Notes under the pieces: model-generated
The model's database searches: none
What the model saw: the letters and a program-made list of their open reading frames with translations, nothing else
What the model was told of the DNA's origin: nothing
NCBI RefSeq assembly: GCF_009707955.1
Contig: NZ_WMDQ01000010.1
Coordinates: forward strand, 1-64,000
Length of the DNA stretch: 64,000 nucleotides
From: Flavobacterium sp. LC2016-13
Lineage (GTDB): Bacteria > Bacteroidota > Bacteroidia > Flavobacteriales > Flavobacteriaceae
Direction: 5' to 3'
Made by a program: the position numbers and the translations under genes
Part shown: in pieces, positions 34,404 through 43,148 of the stretch
Numbering within the stretch: the stretch's first letter is position 1
Layout: every line of letters begins with the position of its first letter

Positions 34404-34997
34404 TTGAAAGTGGATACAAGAAATAAAAAAGATCAGATTCTCGATATAGCAGAAAAACTGTTTTGTAATTATGGTTCGAAAGATACTACGGTGCGACTTA
34501 TTGCTCAGAAAGCAAATATCAATACCGCAATGCTGAATTATTATTTTAAGTCTAAAGAAAATTTGTTTGTAATGATATTCGAAAGAAGGATAGAACAATT
34601 TAAAACCGCTGAAAAGAGAATTGACCTGAGAAATAAAACGGCTTCGGAAGAACTTTTGGTTTATATTAATTTTTTCATCGATTTAATCGCAGATCATCAG
34701 CCTTTTTATAAATTAATGATGAAAGAGAAATTGTCGAATGAAAATGAAAAAATTGTTACGCTTATAAATTCTTATTTTAAATTGAATCGCGAAACATTAA
34801 AAAATATCATAAAAAGAGAAAGTATTTATAAACAGGCAGACCATACCGATATAGAGACTTTTATAATGACTATATCCGGATTTTTAGTCTGCCTTATTTT
34901 TAAATTAGAAAGTGAATCAGAGTTGGTAAATCAAAGAAATAAAAACAAAGCAAAACAATATCTTGAAAAAGTTTTAGTAAGCTTTGCTGTTGTTTAA
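34404..34997 (+). CDS. TetR-family regulator of the efflux operon
   Basis: The 197-residue protein has an N-terminal TetR helix-turn-helix (QILDIAEKLFCNYGSKDTTVRLIAQKANINTAMLNYYFKSKENLFVMIFERR, about 8-60) and a helical ligand-binding C-terminal domain. No ATG fits; the best start is TTG at 34404, with GTG at 34410 as an alternative, both just 9-15 nt after the MFS stop. As the last gene of the pump operon it probably represses the operon promoter until a substrate is bound. Confidence 0.92.
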   Translation: MKVDTRNKKDQILDIAEKLFCNYGSKDTTVRLIAQKANINTAMLNYYFKSKENLFVMIFERRIEQFKTAEKRIDLRNKTASEELLVYINFFIDLIADHQPFYKLMMKEKLSNENEKIVTLINSYFKLNRETLKNIIKRESIYKQADHTDIETFIMTISGFLVCLIFKLESESELVNQRNKNKAKQYLEKVLVSFAVV

Positions 34998-35015
34998 TCT
35001 TTACTAATTTCAGTT

Positions 35016-36482
35016 TTATTTACTTTTTTTCAAAGCGTCTAATAATTCTTTCATACTAACTACAGCATAAGTAGAAGAATAATCAGAAACAGCATAAGGT
35101 AATATAAGGCTGTCGTTATGAATAATAGCGCCGCAGGAATAAACAACATTTGGCACATAACCTTCGCGCTCGTCTTCGAGTGGTGAAAGCAATGGTTCGC
35201 TCAGTCTTCCAATTTCTTTAGACGGATCATCAAGATCTAATAATGAAGCACCGATACAGTAACGTCTCATTGTACCAACACCGTGCGTAATAACGAGCCA
35301 GCCATCCGGAGTCCAAAGCGGAGAACCGCAATTTCCTATTTGTGTAAGTTCCCACGTATAACGCGGTTCTTGCAGCAAAATCGGATTGTTCCATTGCGTA
35401 ACACGATCAGAATACATAATGTAATTGTTCACACCATCAATTCGGGCAAGCATTGCATATTTGCCTTTTATCTTTCTGGGAAACAAGGCAAGATTTTTAT
35501 TTTGTGCACCAATGCCATGCAAAGGCATTACTCTAAAAGAATAAAAATCTTCGGTAGAAATAAGTTTAGGTAAAATGGCGTGACCGTTATAAGCTGTGTA
35601 GGTCGCCATGATACGAACAGAATCGTCATCATCAATAAAACGAACAAAACGAGCGTCTTCAATTCCGCGGCTTTCAGATTCAGATATTGGAAAAATAACG
35701 CGTTCTGTAATATCAGAATCGTGCTTAAATTGCAAATCATAAAATGAATTTGCTAACCAAAGTATTTCTTCCAGTGCAGTTTTTCTTTCCTGACTAATCG
35801 ATGGGTCGCTTAAAGCAGTATTTACCATGTTTTTTAAAATGGCAAATTCGAATTCATTAGGCAAATCCTGCATAATTTGCTCTATATATTTATCCTGCGT
35901 ATGCATTTCAGACAATTTCGACAGAAATCGCTCTTTGTTGAATAACGTTTTATGTTCAATCTCGGCCTTGTCAATATTATGGCCAATTTTCATTACCTGC
36001 AGATTATTGTCTTTATCCAGAATTCCTCTTCTAAAAACAATAGAAGAAATATGGCCTTCGCCTGTTGCACGGAAAGAAATGATAACGCGTTTTTCTCCTA
36101 ATTCTAAACCTGACTGGTCAAAATCTTCTACAATAGAAGGATTGAAAATAGCAGCAGATTCAATAGCATATTCCATAGTACAAAAAGAACCAATCAGCAT
36201 TTTTCTGTCAAGAGATAAAGCTTCATAATCTATTTGCATCGCTTCTATTAAAGGTCTGATTTTCTCGCAATGTCTAAAAAATATAGCCGAAATATTTCGA
36301 TGACGCCTGGCAAACTCACGAAGGGTTTGTTCTAAGGTTTCTAATACTTGTTTTTCATCCAGCACCATTATCCGGCTTACCATTTGTTGTGTTCGTTCTT
36401 CGCCATTCATAAAATATCGGGCAACAACTCTTTTGGAATCTGGGATAAATTTTATATTTTTTCGGATTACGGATACTCGCAT
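35016..36482 (-). CDS. GH130-family glycosidase/phosphorylase-like protein
   Basis: The 488-residue cytoplasmic protein has an N-terminal helical extension (about 1-170) followed by a five-bladed beta-propeller of the GH130 family. Family signatures are SESRGIEDARFVRFID (about 280-295) and GNCGSPLWTPDGWLVITHGVGTMRRYCIGASLLDL, with VPNVVYSCGAIIHNDSLILPYAVSD at the end. GH130 enzymes phosphorolyse or hydrolyse beta-mannosides. In Bacteroidota this long form often stands with glycosyltransferase genes, but here it is alone, so its substrate is open. No signal peptide is seen. It converges on the TetR gene with only 18 nt between stops. Confidence 0.9.
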   Translation of the reverse strand: MRVSVIRKNIKFIPDSKRVVARYFMNGEERTQQMVSRIMVLDEKQVLETLEQTLREFARRHRNISAIFFRHCEKIRPLIEAMQIDYEALSLDRKMLIGSFCTMEYAIESAAIFNPSIVEDFDQSGLELGEKRVIISFRATGEGHISSIVFRRGILDKDNNLQVMKIGHNIDKAEIEHKTLFNKERFLSKLSEMHTQDKYIEQIMQDLPNEFEFAILKNMVNTALSDPSISQERKTALEEILWLANSFYDLQFKHDSDITERVIFPISESESRGIEDARFVRFIDDDDSVRIMATYTAYNGHAILPKLISTEDFYSFRVMPLHGIGAQNKNLALFPRKIKGKYAMLARIDGVNNYIMYSDRVTQWNNPILLQEPRYTWELTQIGNCGSPLWTPDGWLVITHGVGTMRRYCIGASLLDLDDPSKEIGRLSEPLLSPLEDEREGYVPNVVYSCGAIIHNDSLILPYAVSDYSSTYAVVSMKELLDALKKSK

Positions 36483-36852
36483 AGTTTTATTTTTTTAATT
36501 ACAATAAAAAGGAGTGCATTTTTATGTATTAGTTAAATTATTTCAGGAATGCTGTGCTATAATTTGTTTTAGAAAAACGTAGAAGCAGACCTGTACGAAA
36601 CAAGATTAATACGGTGTATTAGCTCTAATTCTATAACAAGTTAATAATTTTGTTAACTAAAAAAAACTTTATTTTTGTTAAAATTCTCCTCGGCGTTGCA
36701 TTTCTTAATTTATAAACTTTAAAGAGTAAGATTTGAAACATTTTATTAATGAGGTATTTGCGATATAAAAACGCTGTAAATATAAAAAAAGTGCTGAAAT
36801 AAAATATTTAGCACTTTTAGTAATTCTGACCAGTTAAAGTCTATTTACGAGT
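36483..36852. other. Intergenic stretch between GH130 and YceI genes
   Basis: No gene is supported. It contains a weak GTTAATAATTTTGTTAAC inverted repeat (about 36640-36657) and the hairpin at 36788-36819. The rest is plain AT-rich DNA. Confidence 0.5.
36788..36819 (-). terminator. Intrinsic terminator downstream of the YceI gene
   Basis: AAAAGTGCT ... AGCACTTTT, 9-bp stem, with an A-run on the left that reads as a T-run on the minus strand. Confidence 0.8.
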
Positions 36853-37398
36853 TTATAATTTTGTAAGCGATAAATTCAAACCCACTTTGATTTTATCAGA
36901 TACTTTTTTACTAACCAGTTTTGGTATTTCAATAGCAAAGTCTTCTGCTTTTACGTCAAAATTTCCTGTTATCGTAATTTTATCATCAGCTTTTAAAATT
37001 TTGGCGTTTACGGTTATTTTTTTTGTTTTTCCGTGCAACGTTAAATCTCCTGAAATTTTAAAGATTTTAGGAGTTGATGAAAGTTTTGATGCATCAAAAT
37101 CTTCTACTTTTCCTTTAAATGTAGCTTTCGGAAATTTATCTGATTCTACATAATTTTCATTAAAATGTTCTTCCATTAACGCCACTTTAAACCGAAATCC
37201 TTTCATGAGCGTTAATACGGCAATTTCTCCCGTTGATGATTCCAGAATAGCAGATGTATTTTTATTTTCTGCTGCCACTTCTTCAAAAGAATCAACAGTT
37301 GCCTCAAATTTTAAACTCCCCGTTTTTGTTGCATATTTTTGAGCAGAAACATGAAATATTCCAGCCAATAAAAACAGCAGTACAATTCGTTTTTTCAT
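36853..37398 (-). CDS. YceI-family periplasmic lipocalin-like protein
   Basis: The 181-residue exported protein (signal MKKRIVLLFLLAGIFHVSAQ) shows the YceI pattern: GSLKFEATVDSFEEVAAENKNTSAILESSTGEIAV, then NENYVESDKFPKATFKGKVEDFD and the GDLTLHGKTKKITVNAKIL hallmark. YceI proteins bind amphiphilic or isoprenoid ligands in a beta-barrel. Start at 37398 chosen because the signal peptide begins there; an earlier ATG at 37452 would add a non-signal leader. It is single-gene and lies next to the inverted-repeat element at 37448-37630. Neighbours suggest an envelope redox role, but this is only context. Confidence 0.92.
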   Translation of the reverse strand: MKKRIVLLFLLAGIFHVSAQKYATKTGSLKFEATVDSFEEVAAENKNTSAILESSTGEIAVLTLMKGFRFKVALMEEHFNENYVESDKFPKATFKGKVEDFDASKLSSTPKIFKISGDLTLHGKTKKITVNAKILKADDKITITGNFDVKAEDFAIEIPKLVSKKVSDKIKVGLNLSLTKL

Positions 37399-37447
37399 TT
37401 TTTTAGTATTGATTAACCCATTTGGCGTAATTAAAAAAAAGCAGTTT

Positions 37448-37630
37448 AACACATAGAAACATAGATTTTTTATGTTTAAAAGAGTATAAAAAAGAAACTA
37501 GTTTCTTCAGACATAGTCCCGATCCCGAAACTTCGGGACGGGATTGTTGATGTGAGTTGAGTGAAACGTCTTTTATAAGTTTACAATCCCGTCCCGAAGT
37601 TTCGGGATCGGGACTATGATTCTATGTGTT
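37448..37630. repeat. 183-bp nested inverted-repeat element (MITE-like)
   Basis: Outer arms AACACATAGAA (37448-37458) and TTCTATGTGTT (37620-37630) are perfect 11-bp inverted repeats. Inside them lies a 36-bp perfect inverted repeat, 37512-37547 and 37583-37618, separated by 35 bp. Each 36-bp arm also contains its own small hairpin (CCCGAA ... TTCGGG). No coding capacity is present. The structure could be a non-autonomous transposon remnant or a structured RNA/terminator region between YceI and the haem lipoprotein gene. Confidence 0.8.
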
Positions 37631-37658
37631 AAAAATAATTACACATAACGGGTTATGA

Positions 37659-38009
37659 TTAGTTTTCTAATAATCCATCCGTGTTCCATTGCAGAATTGT
37701 ATTTATTTTATCCTGAGACATTCTTCCCGCTTTTGGCATTTGTCCGGGAGTTCCGTTTTGGCGCTGAATTCGATCTAATAAATTAGTGTTTTGCATAGCA
37801 TCTTTAACTTCGGCATACGTTTCCAGAGGTGTAAGCGTTCCTCCAGATGGATGACAAGCAATGCAATTGGCATCAAAAACAGCCTTAGTATTTGCGTTGT
37901 AGGTAACTGTGCCAACAATAACTTCTGGTTCTTCCAAACTTTCGTAAGTGTTAGATTCACAACCGTATAATGATAGGATAATGCCAGATAGATAAATATA
38001 TTTTTTCAT
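37659..38009 (-). CDS. Small c-type cytochrome-like lipoprotein
   Basis: The 116-residue lipoprotein has a lipobox near SLYGC (Cys about 17) and a single covalent haem motif CIACH (about 49-53) in AVFDANCIACHPSGGTLTPLETYAEVKDAM. A candidate axial Met lies in GQMPKAGRMSQDKI. It would be an electron carrier anchored in the envelope. Its order with the DUF5777 barrel and OB-fold protein upstream recurs in Flavobacteria, which suggests one functional unit, but the partner reaction is not known. Confidence 0.85.
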   Translation of the reverse strand: MKKYIYLSGIILSLYGCESNTYESLEEPEVIVGTVTYNANTKAVFDANCIACHPSGGTLTPLETYAEVKDAMQNTNLLDRIQRQNGTPGQMPKAGRMSQDKINTILQWNTDGLLEN

Positions 38010-38020
38010 ATTTTATACTT

Positions 38021-38866
38021 TTAAAAAACTCTATATAAATTAAACCCAAAGAAAAAATCGCCTTTTCCCCAATCGCCTGCAGCACTCGTAAGATAACCGC
38101 TCTCGGTCATAGATTGAGAATTGGTAAAAAGCAATTGAAAAATATGTCCTCCGGTTTCTATGTCAAGTCCAACAGATAATGGATTATTATAAAAGTCAGG
38201 TTTATTAAAATTTGCACCATATTCTAAATTAAGAGAAAGCCTTTTGGTCAGTTTTAATCTTCCGCCTGCGCCTAACGTAAATTGATTATCGTTTTCTATA
38301 TCCGGATTATACAGGTTTTTATGAATGTATGAAGGCACCAATTCCAGCGATAATTTATCAGAAAATTTTCTTGAAATCAGAAGTTGATTTACATACGCTA
38401 ATCGATCCGAAAATTCAATTTTAGGATAATCGTCCTTTTTTAATCCACTATTAAAATCTATTGTACTATAACCCACAATATCAACAGGAAACTCATCATT
38501 TTGTCTAACAAGCCTGTATTTTAACGAAGCTTCATTTATTTTTAGCAAAGTATGATGTGATGCACTTACAGAAAGCCAATCGGTTACACCATAAATTCCA
38601 CCAATTTTTGTCGTTGCATCATCAAAACCAAAAAACTCCGAAATTCCGCCTTTTACAGTTCCAAAACGATGCGATATCACGATATATAATTCTTTTTTGG
38701 CAGCTAATTTTGTCGATTGCAGCGTTATAATTTGCAAACCTTTAAAAGTGGCTGTTGCATTTTTATCAACTACTTGCGTAGAATCCAGGCTGGAGAGTAA
38801 ATCCTCTTGGGCATTACTATATAGGCAGATTAAAAAACTGGCTATTATGAATATTTTTTTTTTCAT
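38021..38866 (-). CDS. DUF5777 outer-membrane beta-barrel protein
   Basis: The 281-residue exported protein (signal MKKKIFIIASFLICLYSNAQ) is strand-rich with alternating aromatic residues (ISHRFGTVKGGISEFFGFDDATTKIGGIYGVTDWLSVSASHHTLLK, GGRLKLTKRLSLNLEYGANF) and ends in an aromatic (LYRVF), as outer-membrane barrels do. DUF5777 is a Bacteroidota family of unknown role. The start at 38866 is chosen for the signal peptide; another in-frame ATG at 38890 is less likely. It lies 2 nt downstream of the OB-fold gene and 11 nt upstream of the cytochrome-like gene. Confidence 0.85.
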   Translation of the reverse strand: MKKKIFIIASFLICLYSNAQEDLLSSLDSTQVVDKNATATFKGLQIITLQSTKLAAKKELYIVISHRFGTVKGGISEFFGFDDATTKIGGIYGVTDWLSVSASHHTLLKINEASLKYRLVRQNDEFPVDIVGYSTIDFNSGLKKDDYPKIEFSDRLAYVNQLLISRKFSDKLSLELVPSYIHKNLYNPDIENDNQFTLGAGGRLKLTKRLSLNLEYGANFNKPDFYNNPLSVGLDIETGGHIFQLLFTNSQSMTESGYLTSAAGDWGKGDFFFGFNLYRVF

Positions 38867-38868
38867 AT

Positions 38869-39264
38869 TTAATGTTGTTGTATACTGCATTGATCAAATT
38901 TGACTACTCCGAATAAATCATCAAAACCAATACATCTTCCTTTTACATTGATCTGTTTGTTCATGAAAGCCATTTTTGCCTTTTCATTCATTTTACAAAA
39001 TACTTTACCATCAATTACCATTGAAGAATCTGTAACTTCTGAAACTTTTCCTTCGATTTCAATTGTTTTATTTAAATATTTTGAATCTCCCTTTGTAGGA
39101 TCGAGCGTATATTCTTTCTCTAAATTTTCAGCAGTAATCGTAAGTATTGATTTTTCACTATTGATGTCTCGGGCATCTTTGTATAAAATATTTTGATAGA
39201 TATAGTAGGGGCCAAAACTTATCACTAACAACACTATCAAAATCTTGATTTTTGTTTTACTCAT
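38869..39264 (-). CDS. Membrane-anchored OB-fold (tRNA_anti-like) protein
   Basis: The 131 residues begin with one hydrophobic helix (about 8-25) acting as a signal anchor. An OB-fold-like strand set follows, in which YLNKTIEIEGKVSEVTDSSMVIDGKVFCKMNEKAKMAFMNKQINVKGRCIGFDDLFGVVKFDQCSI matches tRNA_anti-like domains. Such small OB proteins occur beside YceI, cytochrome-like and DUF5777 genes in Bacteroidota; their ligand is unknown. The two Cys (GRCIGF, FDQCS) could form a disulfide in the periplasm. Start of an apparent three-gene run toward 37659. Confidence 0.8.
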   Translation of the reverse strand: MSKTKIKILIVLLVISFGPYYIYQNILYKDARDINSEKSILTITAENLEKEYTLDPTKGDSKYLNKTIEIEGKVSEVTDSSMVIDGKVFCKMNEKAKMAFMNKQINVKGRCIGFDDLFGVVKFDQCSIQQH

Positions 39265-39369
39265 CTGATTTTATGATTTTAATTTTGACGTAGTGTACTG
39301 GATTTTTTCTTTTTATTATTTCAAATTAGCCCAATTTCTATTGGACTAATTTGAAATATACTGTGCTTT

Positions 39370-40278
39370 TTAGATCGCAAGTGGCGAATCTTTTACAGGT
39401 ACAGGCCAAACAGCAGGAGCAGGGAAACTAATTCCTTTGTTGGCACCTCTTACGCTGGCATCTTGTCCGAAATAGTATAAAGGCCAACCGTTGTAAACCA
39501 ATTGAGATTTACCAAAAACAGTAATTACACTAAATTTAGTTTTGTCAAGAGAAGAAGGAACAACAATTTTGTCTGTTTCATATATTGGCCAAACAGCATT
39601 GTTAGAAAAATCTTCTTTTGTGAAATTGTTCTTTTTAAAATTATCATTTTTGAAAGTATACAATGTTAAACCTTTAGCATCTGTAAAATAAGTCGTTACA
39701 CCATCTCCAACAGTATAATCTGATTTGTAGTTTTTACCATCATGGCCTACAAGCTGGCTTCTTACAATCATAATAGAATAATCAGGTTTTGCAATAAACC
39801 AAATACCGCCAAATCCGTCTCCAGTTGTTTGACCCGGAGATTCAATAGTATTTGTTCCTGCGTTACCATAAGGATCAGTTCCTGAAACCGGTGCATAATA
39901 ATACAATGGCCAGCCTTTATAGGTTAATTGTTTTTTGTTAGATGCAGTAGTTATGGTAGCAAAATCGGTTAATGTTAATCCTGCACCTAATTTATCTGCA
40001 GTTAAATTATCTACGAAATAAGGAGGCCATAAAGCTTCACATCCTCCTGTACAAGAAGATTGTCCGTTTGCATCTGTTGAGAAAAAATATAGTGATCTTC
40101 CGGTTTTATCTGTAAGATAAGAACCTAATGTCGCGCTTGTCGCAAGGTTAACTTCTGTTTTTAATTGAGGAGTTGGAGGAGTAGGATCAGGTGTGTCACT
40201 ATTATCACTACTACAGCTTACGAAAAATGTTGTTGCTGCAAGAGCAACTAAAGCGAATTTGATTTGTTTTAATTTCAT
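39370..40278 (-). CDS. COG4315-type lipoprotein with two secreted repeats
   Basis: This 302-residue lipoprotein (lipobox FFVSC, Cys about 22) is followed by a Pro/Thr linker and two copies of the Lipoprotein_15 repeat. The first contains GRSLYFFSTDANGQSSCTGGCEALWPPYF and ends KGWPLYYYAPV. The second, GLTLYTFKNDNFKKNNFTKEDFSNNAVWPIYE, ends NGWPLYYFGQD and has lost the two Cys of the first. The family occurs near respiratory and iron-related genes, but no activity is established. It lies in the same direction as the cytochrome-like and barrel genes 105 nt away. Confidence 0.88.
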   Translation of the reverse strand: MKLKQIKFALVALAATTFFVSCSSDNSDTPDPTPPTPQLKTEVNLATSATLGSYLTDKTGRSLYFFSTDANGQSSCTGGCEALWPPYFVDNLTADKLGAGLTLTDFATITTASNKKQLTYKGWPLYYYAPVSGTDPYGNAGTNTIESPGQTTGDGFGGIWFIAKPDYSIMIVRSQLVGHDGKNYKSDYTVGDGVTTYFTDAKGLTLYTFKNDNFKKNNFTKEDFSNNAVWPIYETDKIVVPSSLDKTKFSVITVFGKSQLVYNGWPLYYFGQDASVRGANKGISFPAPAVWPVPVKDSPLAI

Positions 40279-40607
40279 CGTTCTTTTAATTTAGGTTATG
40301 TTAAAAAGGGAAAATTTATACTTTACAGAAATCGTAAAGTGTTCTTGTTTGGTGATTGTTTATCAATGGTTTTTCTTTTCGATAAACATTTCATTCAATA
40401 ATCTTAAGCTTATTGTTATGAACTGTCATGAAAAAAATAACCCTGATGATATAGTATCAAGTTTTGTAAGGCAGTCATTTTTTATTCTTTTGATAGATTC
40501 AATAGTAAAACAGCTTTAATGCAGATTACCCTACCAAAGAATTGATATTTTATAAAAAAAAATAAAAGAGAAGTACGGAAGTTTTTAAAAACCGTGTAGG
40601 AATTGTG
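40279..40607. other. Intergenic stretch downstream of the TonB receptor
   Basis: No gene is supported. A perfect ACTTTAC-N7-GTAAAGT inverted repeat lies at 40320-40340, just upstream of the COG4315 gene, and could be an operator for it. No strong terminator for the receptor gene was found. Confidence 0.45.
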
Positions 40608-43148
40608 TTATAATGAAACTCTAAAACTCAGATTTGGAGTTCGTTGCAGTGAAAAAGTTTCGACTTCTTCTATAGAATTTGTTAAGGAACTTATTCTATA
40701 ATATTCACTGATTTCATTTCGTCTGTTTAGGACATTTAAAATAGATATGCCTAATTTGTATTGAATTCCTTTTGAAGTTTCCCACTTGTAAGTAGACGAA
40801 ATATTAACCTGTGAAAAAATATGCAGATTTGTATTGTTCGGTTTATTGTAAACCAAAACTGGATCTGAAAGATCAATTTGAGAAAGATCAGGAGAAGTTT
40901 TTGGCCTGCCCGAAGACCATTTTGTCCCCAAAGCAATTTTAAAGTTATTCTTCTCATAAATTCCAGCCCACGATGCGGTATGCATTACCTCGAAGTTGTT
41001 AGGAAAACTAGGATATTCATAATTAGAAAAATGATAATTATTATGATTATACGTATAACTTAACCAGGTCAGAAAATGATTCATTTTTTTTTGAACAAGC
41101 ATTTCTGCTCCCCAAACTTCATAATCGCCATTAGTTTTAACAAACTCTAACTGATTCTGAAAACCCTGGCTGGACGTTGTAATTCCGGCTACTTTTTTAT
41201 AAAAATTTTCGATATCAAACAACCAGTCATTCTTTTGGTAGAATAAATTTAGAGATAATTGTCTGCTTTTTTGAATTGGAATTGTGGTGTTGTTTGAGAT
41301 AATCCAACGTCTTTTTTCAATACCAAAATAATCTTTTTGTAAATCAATGGTTTGCTGTGAATTTTGACTTTTTAGCTCGCCCAGCAATTCTAAATTTAAA
41401 TTTTTATTGATGCCATAACTCAATTGAATTCGGGGCTCAACAATGTATTTTTTAAATTTTTCGATATAATTGATTCGCGTTCCGGCCTTAAAATATATTC
41501 TGGAAATCGTGTCGTTGTATTTTCCTTCTAAAATTAAGGCATGAGTTCGCAGCACGTCTTTAATTTTTCTGTAGAAATCAGGATTCGTTACCTGCTCCAA
41601 ATTAGTAATACCAATTTCATTAAACTGATAACCATCGTTAAAACTAAATTTAGAAGTAATAATATGGTTGTTCTCTAAATTAATTCCATTATTGTTTACT
41701 GTATTTTCCTGAATGACAATTTGATTTTCAAAAGTTGTTTTTTGATTCGCCAGAAGTTCATAAGCGGAGTTATAAACATTAATTTTTGTTGTATTAAAGT
41801 TGTTCCAGTTTCTTTTCCAGGACAAATTTCCTCCATAATTTTGCTGGCGTAAAACATTGTTTTCAGATCGGTTTATGTCATATACAGTCGCACTTTGAAA
41901 AACTTCAAGATTGTCTTTAATGGTAATTAAGTCTAATATTATTTGATCTTTGGTTCCTATTTTTTGAGCGTATTTGAGCGTGGCATCATAAAAACCAAAC
42001 TTTTTATCACTTTGATAATCGACATTTTGATTTTTAGAGAAATCAGTGATTGTAGTGTTTTGAAATACTTTATTGAAATATTCTTTATACGTAGGCGTTT
42101 CTACAAAATCAGTAATTGATTTACGTGCCGAGATTTCGATATAACTCTTTTTCGAAAGATTATATTTTGCATAAATATCAGCATTAATCATATTTATTCC
42201 GGCGCTAAAAGAGTTTTTTTCTGTTGTTTCGGGAGTAGAAGAAATAGCGACTACACTCGAAACACTTTCTCCGTAAAATGCAGAACTTCCGTTTTTATAA
42301 ATAGAAATAGTATGGGCCAAATTTGGATTGAAGACTGATATTAAACCAAAAAAATGTCCCGTTTGGTACATTCGAATTCCATTCCACAAAAATAAATTCT
42401 GATCGTGTGTGCCGCCGCGAACGTTGATGCTCGAAACGCTTTCATCGATACTGTTTACACCCGGAATTTGCTGCATCGTCTGCAAAGCATCAGGTTCAAT
42501 AAGTCCGGGAAGAATACCAAATTTTTTGGGTTTAATTTCAAATGATCCGTCTTTATTTTTTGAAATTCCTGAAGCCAAAATAGCATTGGCTTTAATTTCT
42601 GCCAGTTCTGTAATTTCAGGTTCTAATAGTATTTGAATACAATTTTTAGAATCTGAATTAGCCACCACAATTCTTTTGGTTACAAACCCAACGTGACTAA
42701 TTACAAATATATTTTGATCTTCTTTTTCAAACTCAAAATAACCGTTTGAATCCGTAGTAAATTGGGTTTTATTTAGCAAACTAATATTGGCGTTTTCAAT
42801 AGGTTTTTTATCCACGCCTGAAAAAACATATCCGCAAATGATTTGCGATTCATGATCTCTGTTTTTTTTATAAATATTAATGAATTTGTTTCCAATGTTT
42901 TCAAAAGATAAATTGGTTTCCCTGGTCAGATATTGCAGTTTTTGTTCTAACGAAAGTGACTTTTTTGGAGGAATTAATTCGAGCCCGGCAATATTGTCTT
43001 CAGTATAATTAAAGCTAACCTGATGTTGCTGTTCAATATCAATTATGATTTTTTTAAAAGGCACAAGTTTTCCTTTGTCCTGAGCAAAAAGGTTCAGGGC
43101 AAAGAAAAATAGAAAAAACAAAAAATGAAATTGTTTGGGGAGCAACAT
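40608..43148 (-). CDS. TonB-dependent outer-membrane receptor with STN signalling domain
   Basis: The 846-residue protein (signal ending NLFAQ, about 22) has an N-terminal STN domain (about 27-93: KKIIIDIEQQHQVSFNYTEDNIAGLELI) of the type that talks to FecR-like anti-sigma factors. Then come a carboxypeptidase-regulatory-like domain (about 100-180), a plug (LQTMQQIPGVNSIDESVSSINVRGGTHDQNLFLWNGIRMYQTGHFFG) and a beta-barrel ending in LSFRVSL. The import substrate is not evident. It directly abuts the FecR gene (stop of one, start of the next), so receptor, FecR and FecI are one regulatory circuit. Confidence 0.95.
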   Translation of the reverse strand: MLLPKQFHFLFFLFFFALNLFAQDKGKLVPFKKIIIDIEQQHQVSFNYTEDNIAGLELIPPKKSLSLEQKLQYLTRETNLSFENIGNKFINIYKKNRDHESQIICGYVFSGVDKKPIENANISLLNKTQFTTDSNGYFEFEKEDQNIFVISHVGFVTKRIVVANSDSKNCIQILLEPEITELAEIKANAILASGISKNKDGSFEIKPKKFGILPGLIEPDALQTMQQIPGVNSIDESVSSINVRGGTHDQNLFLWNGIRMYQTGHFFGLISVFNPNLAHTISIYKNGSSAFYGESVSSVVAISSTPETTEKNSFSAGINMINADIYAKYNLSKKSYIEISARKSITDFVETPTYKEYFNKVFQNTTITDFSKNQNVDYQSDKKFGFYDATLKYAQKIGTKDQIILDLITIKDNLEVFQSATVYDINRSENNVLRQQNYGGNLSWKRNWNNFNTTKINVYNSAYELLANQKTTFENQIVIQENTVNNNGINLENNHIITSKFSFNDGYQFNEIGITNLEQVTNPDFYRKIKDVLRTHALILEGKYNDTISRIYFKAGTRINYIEKFKKYIVEPRIQLSYGINKNLNLELLGELKSQNSQQTIDLQKDYFGIEKRRWIISNNTTIPIQKSRQLSLNLFYQKNDWLFDIENFYKKVAGITTSSQGFQNQLEFVKTNGDYEVWGAEMLVQKKMNHFLTWLSYTYNHNNYHFSNYEYPSFPNNFEVMHTASWAGIYEKNNFKIALGTKWSSGRPKTSPDLSQIDLSDPVLVYNKPNNTNLHIFSQVNISSTYKWETSKGIQYKLGISILNVLNRRNEISEYYRISSLTNSIEEVETFSLQRTPNLSFRVSL

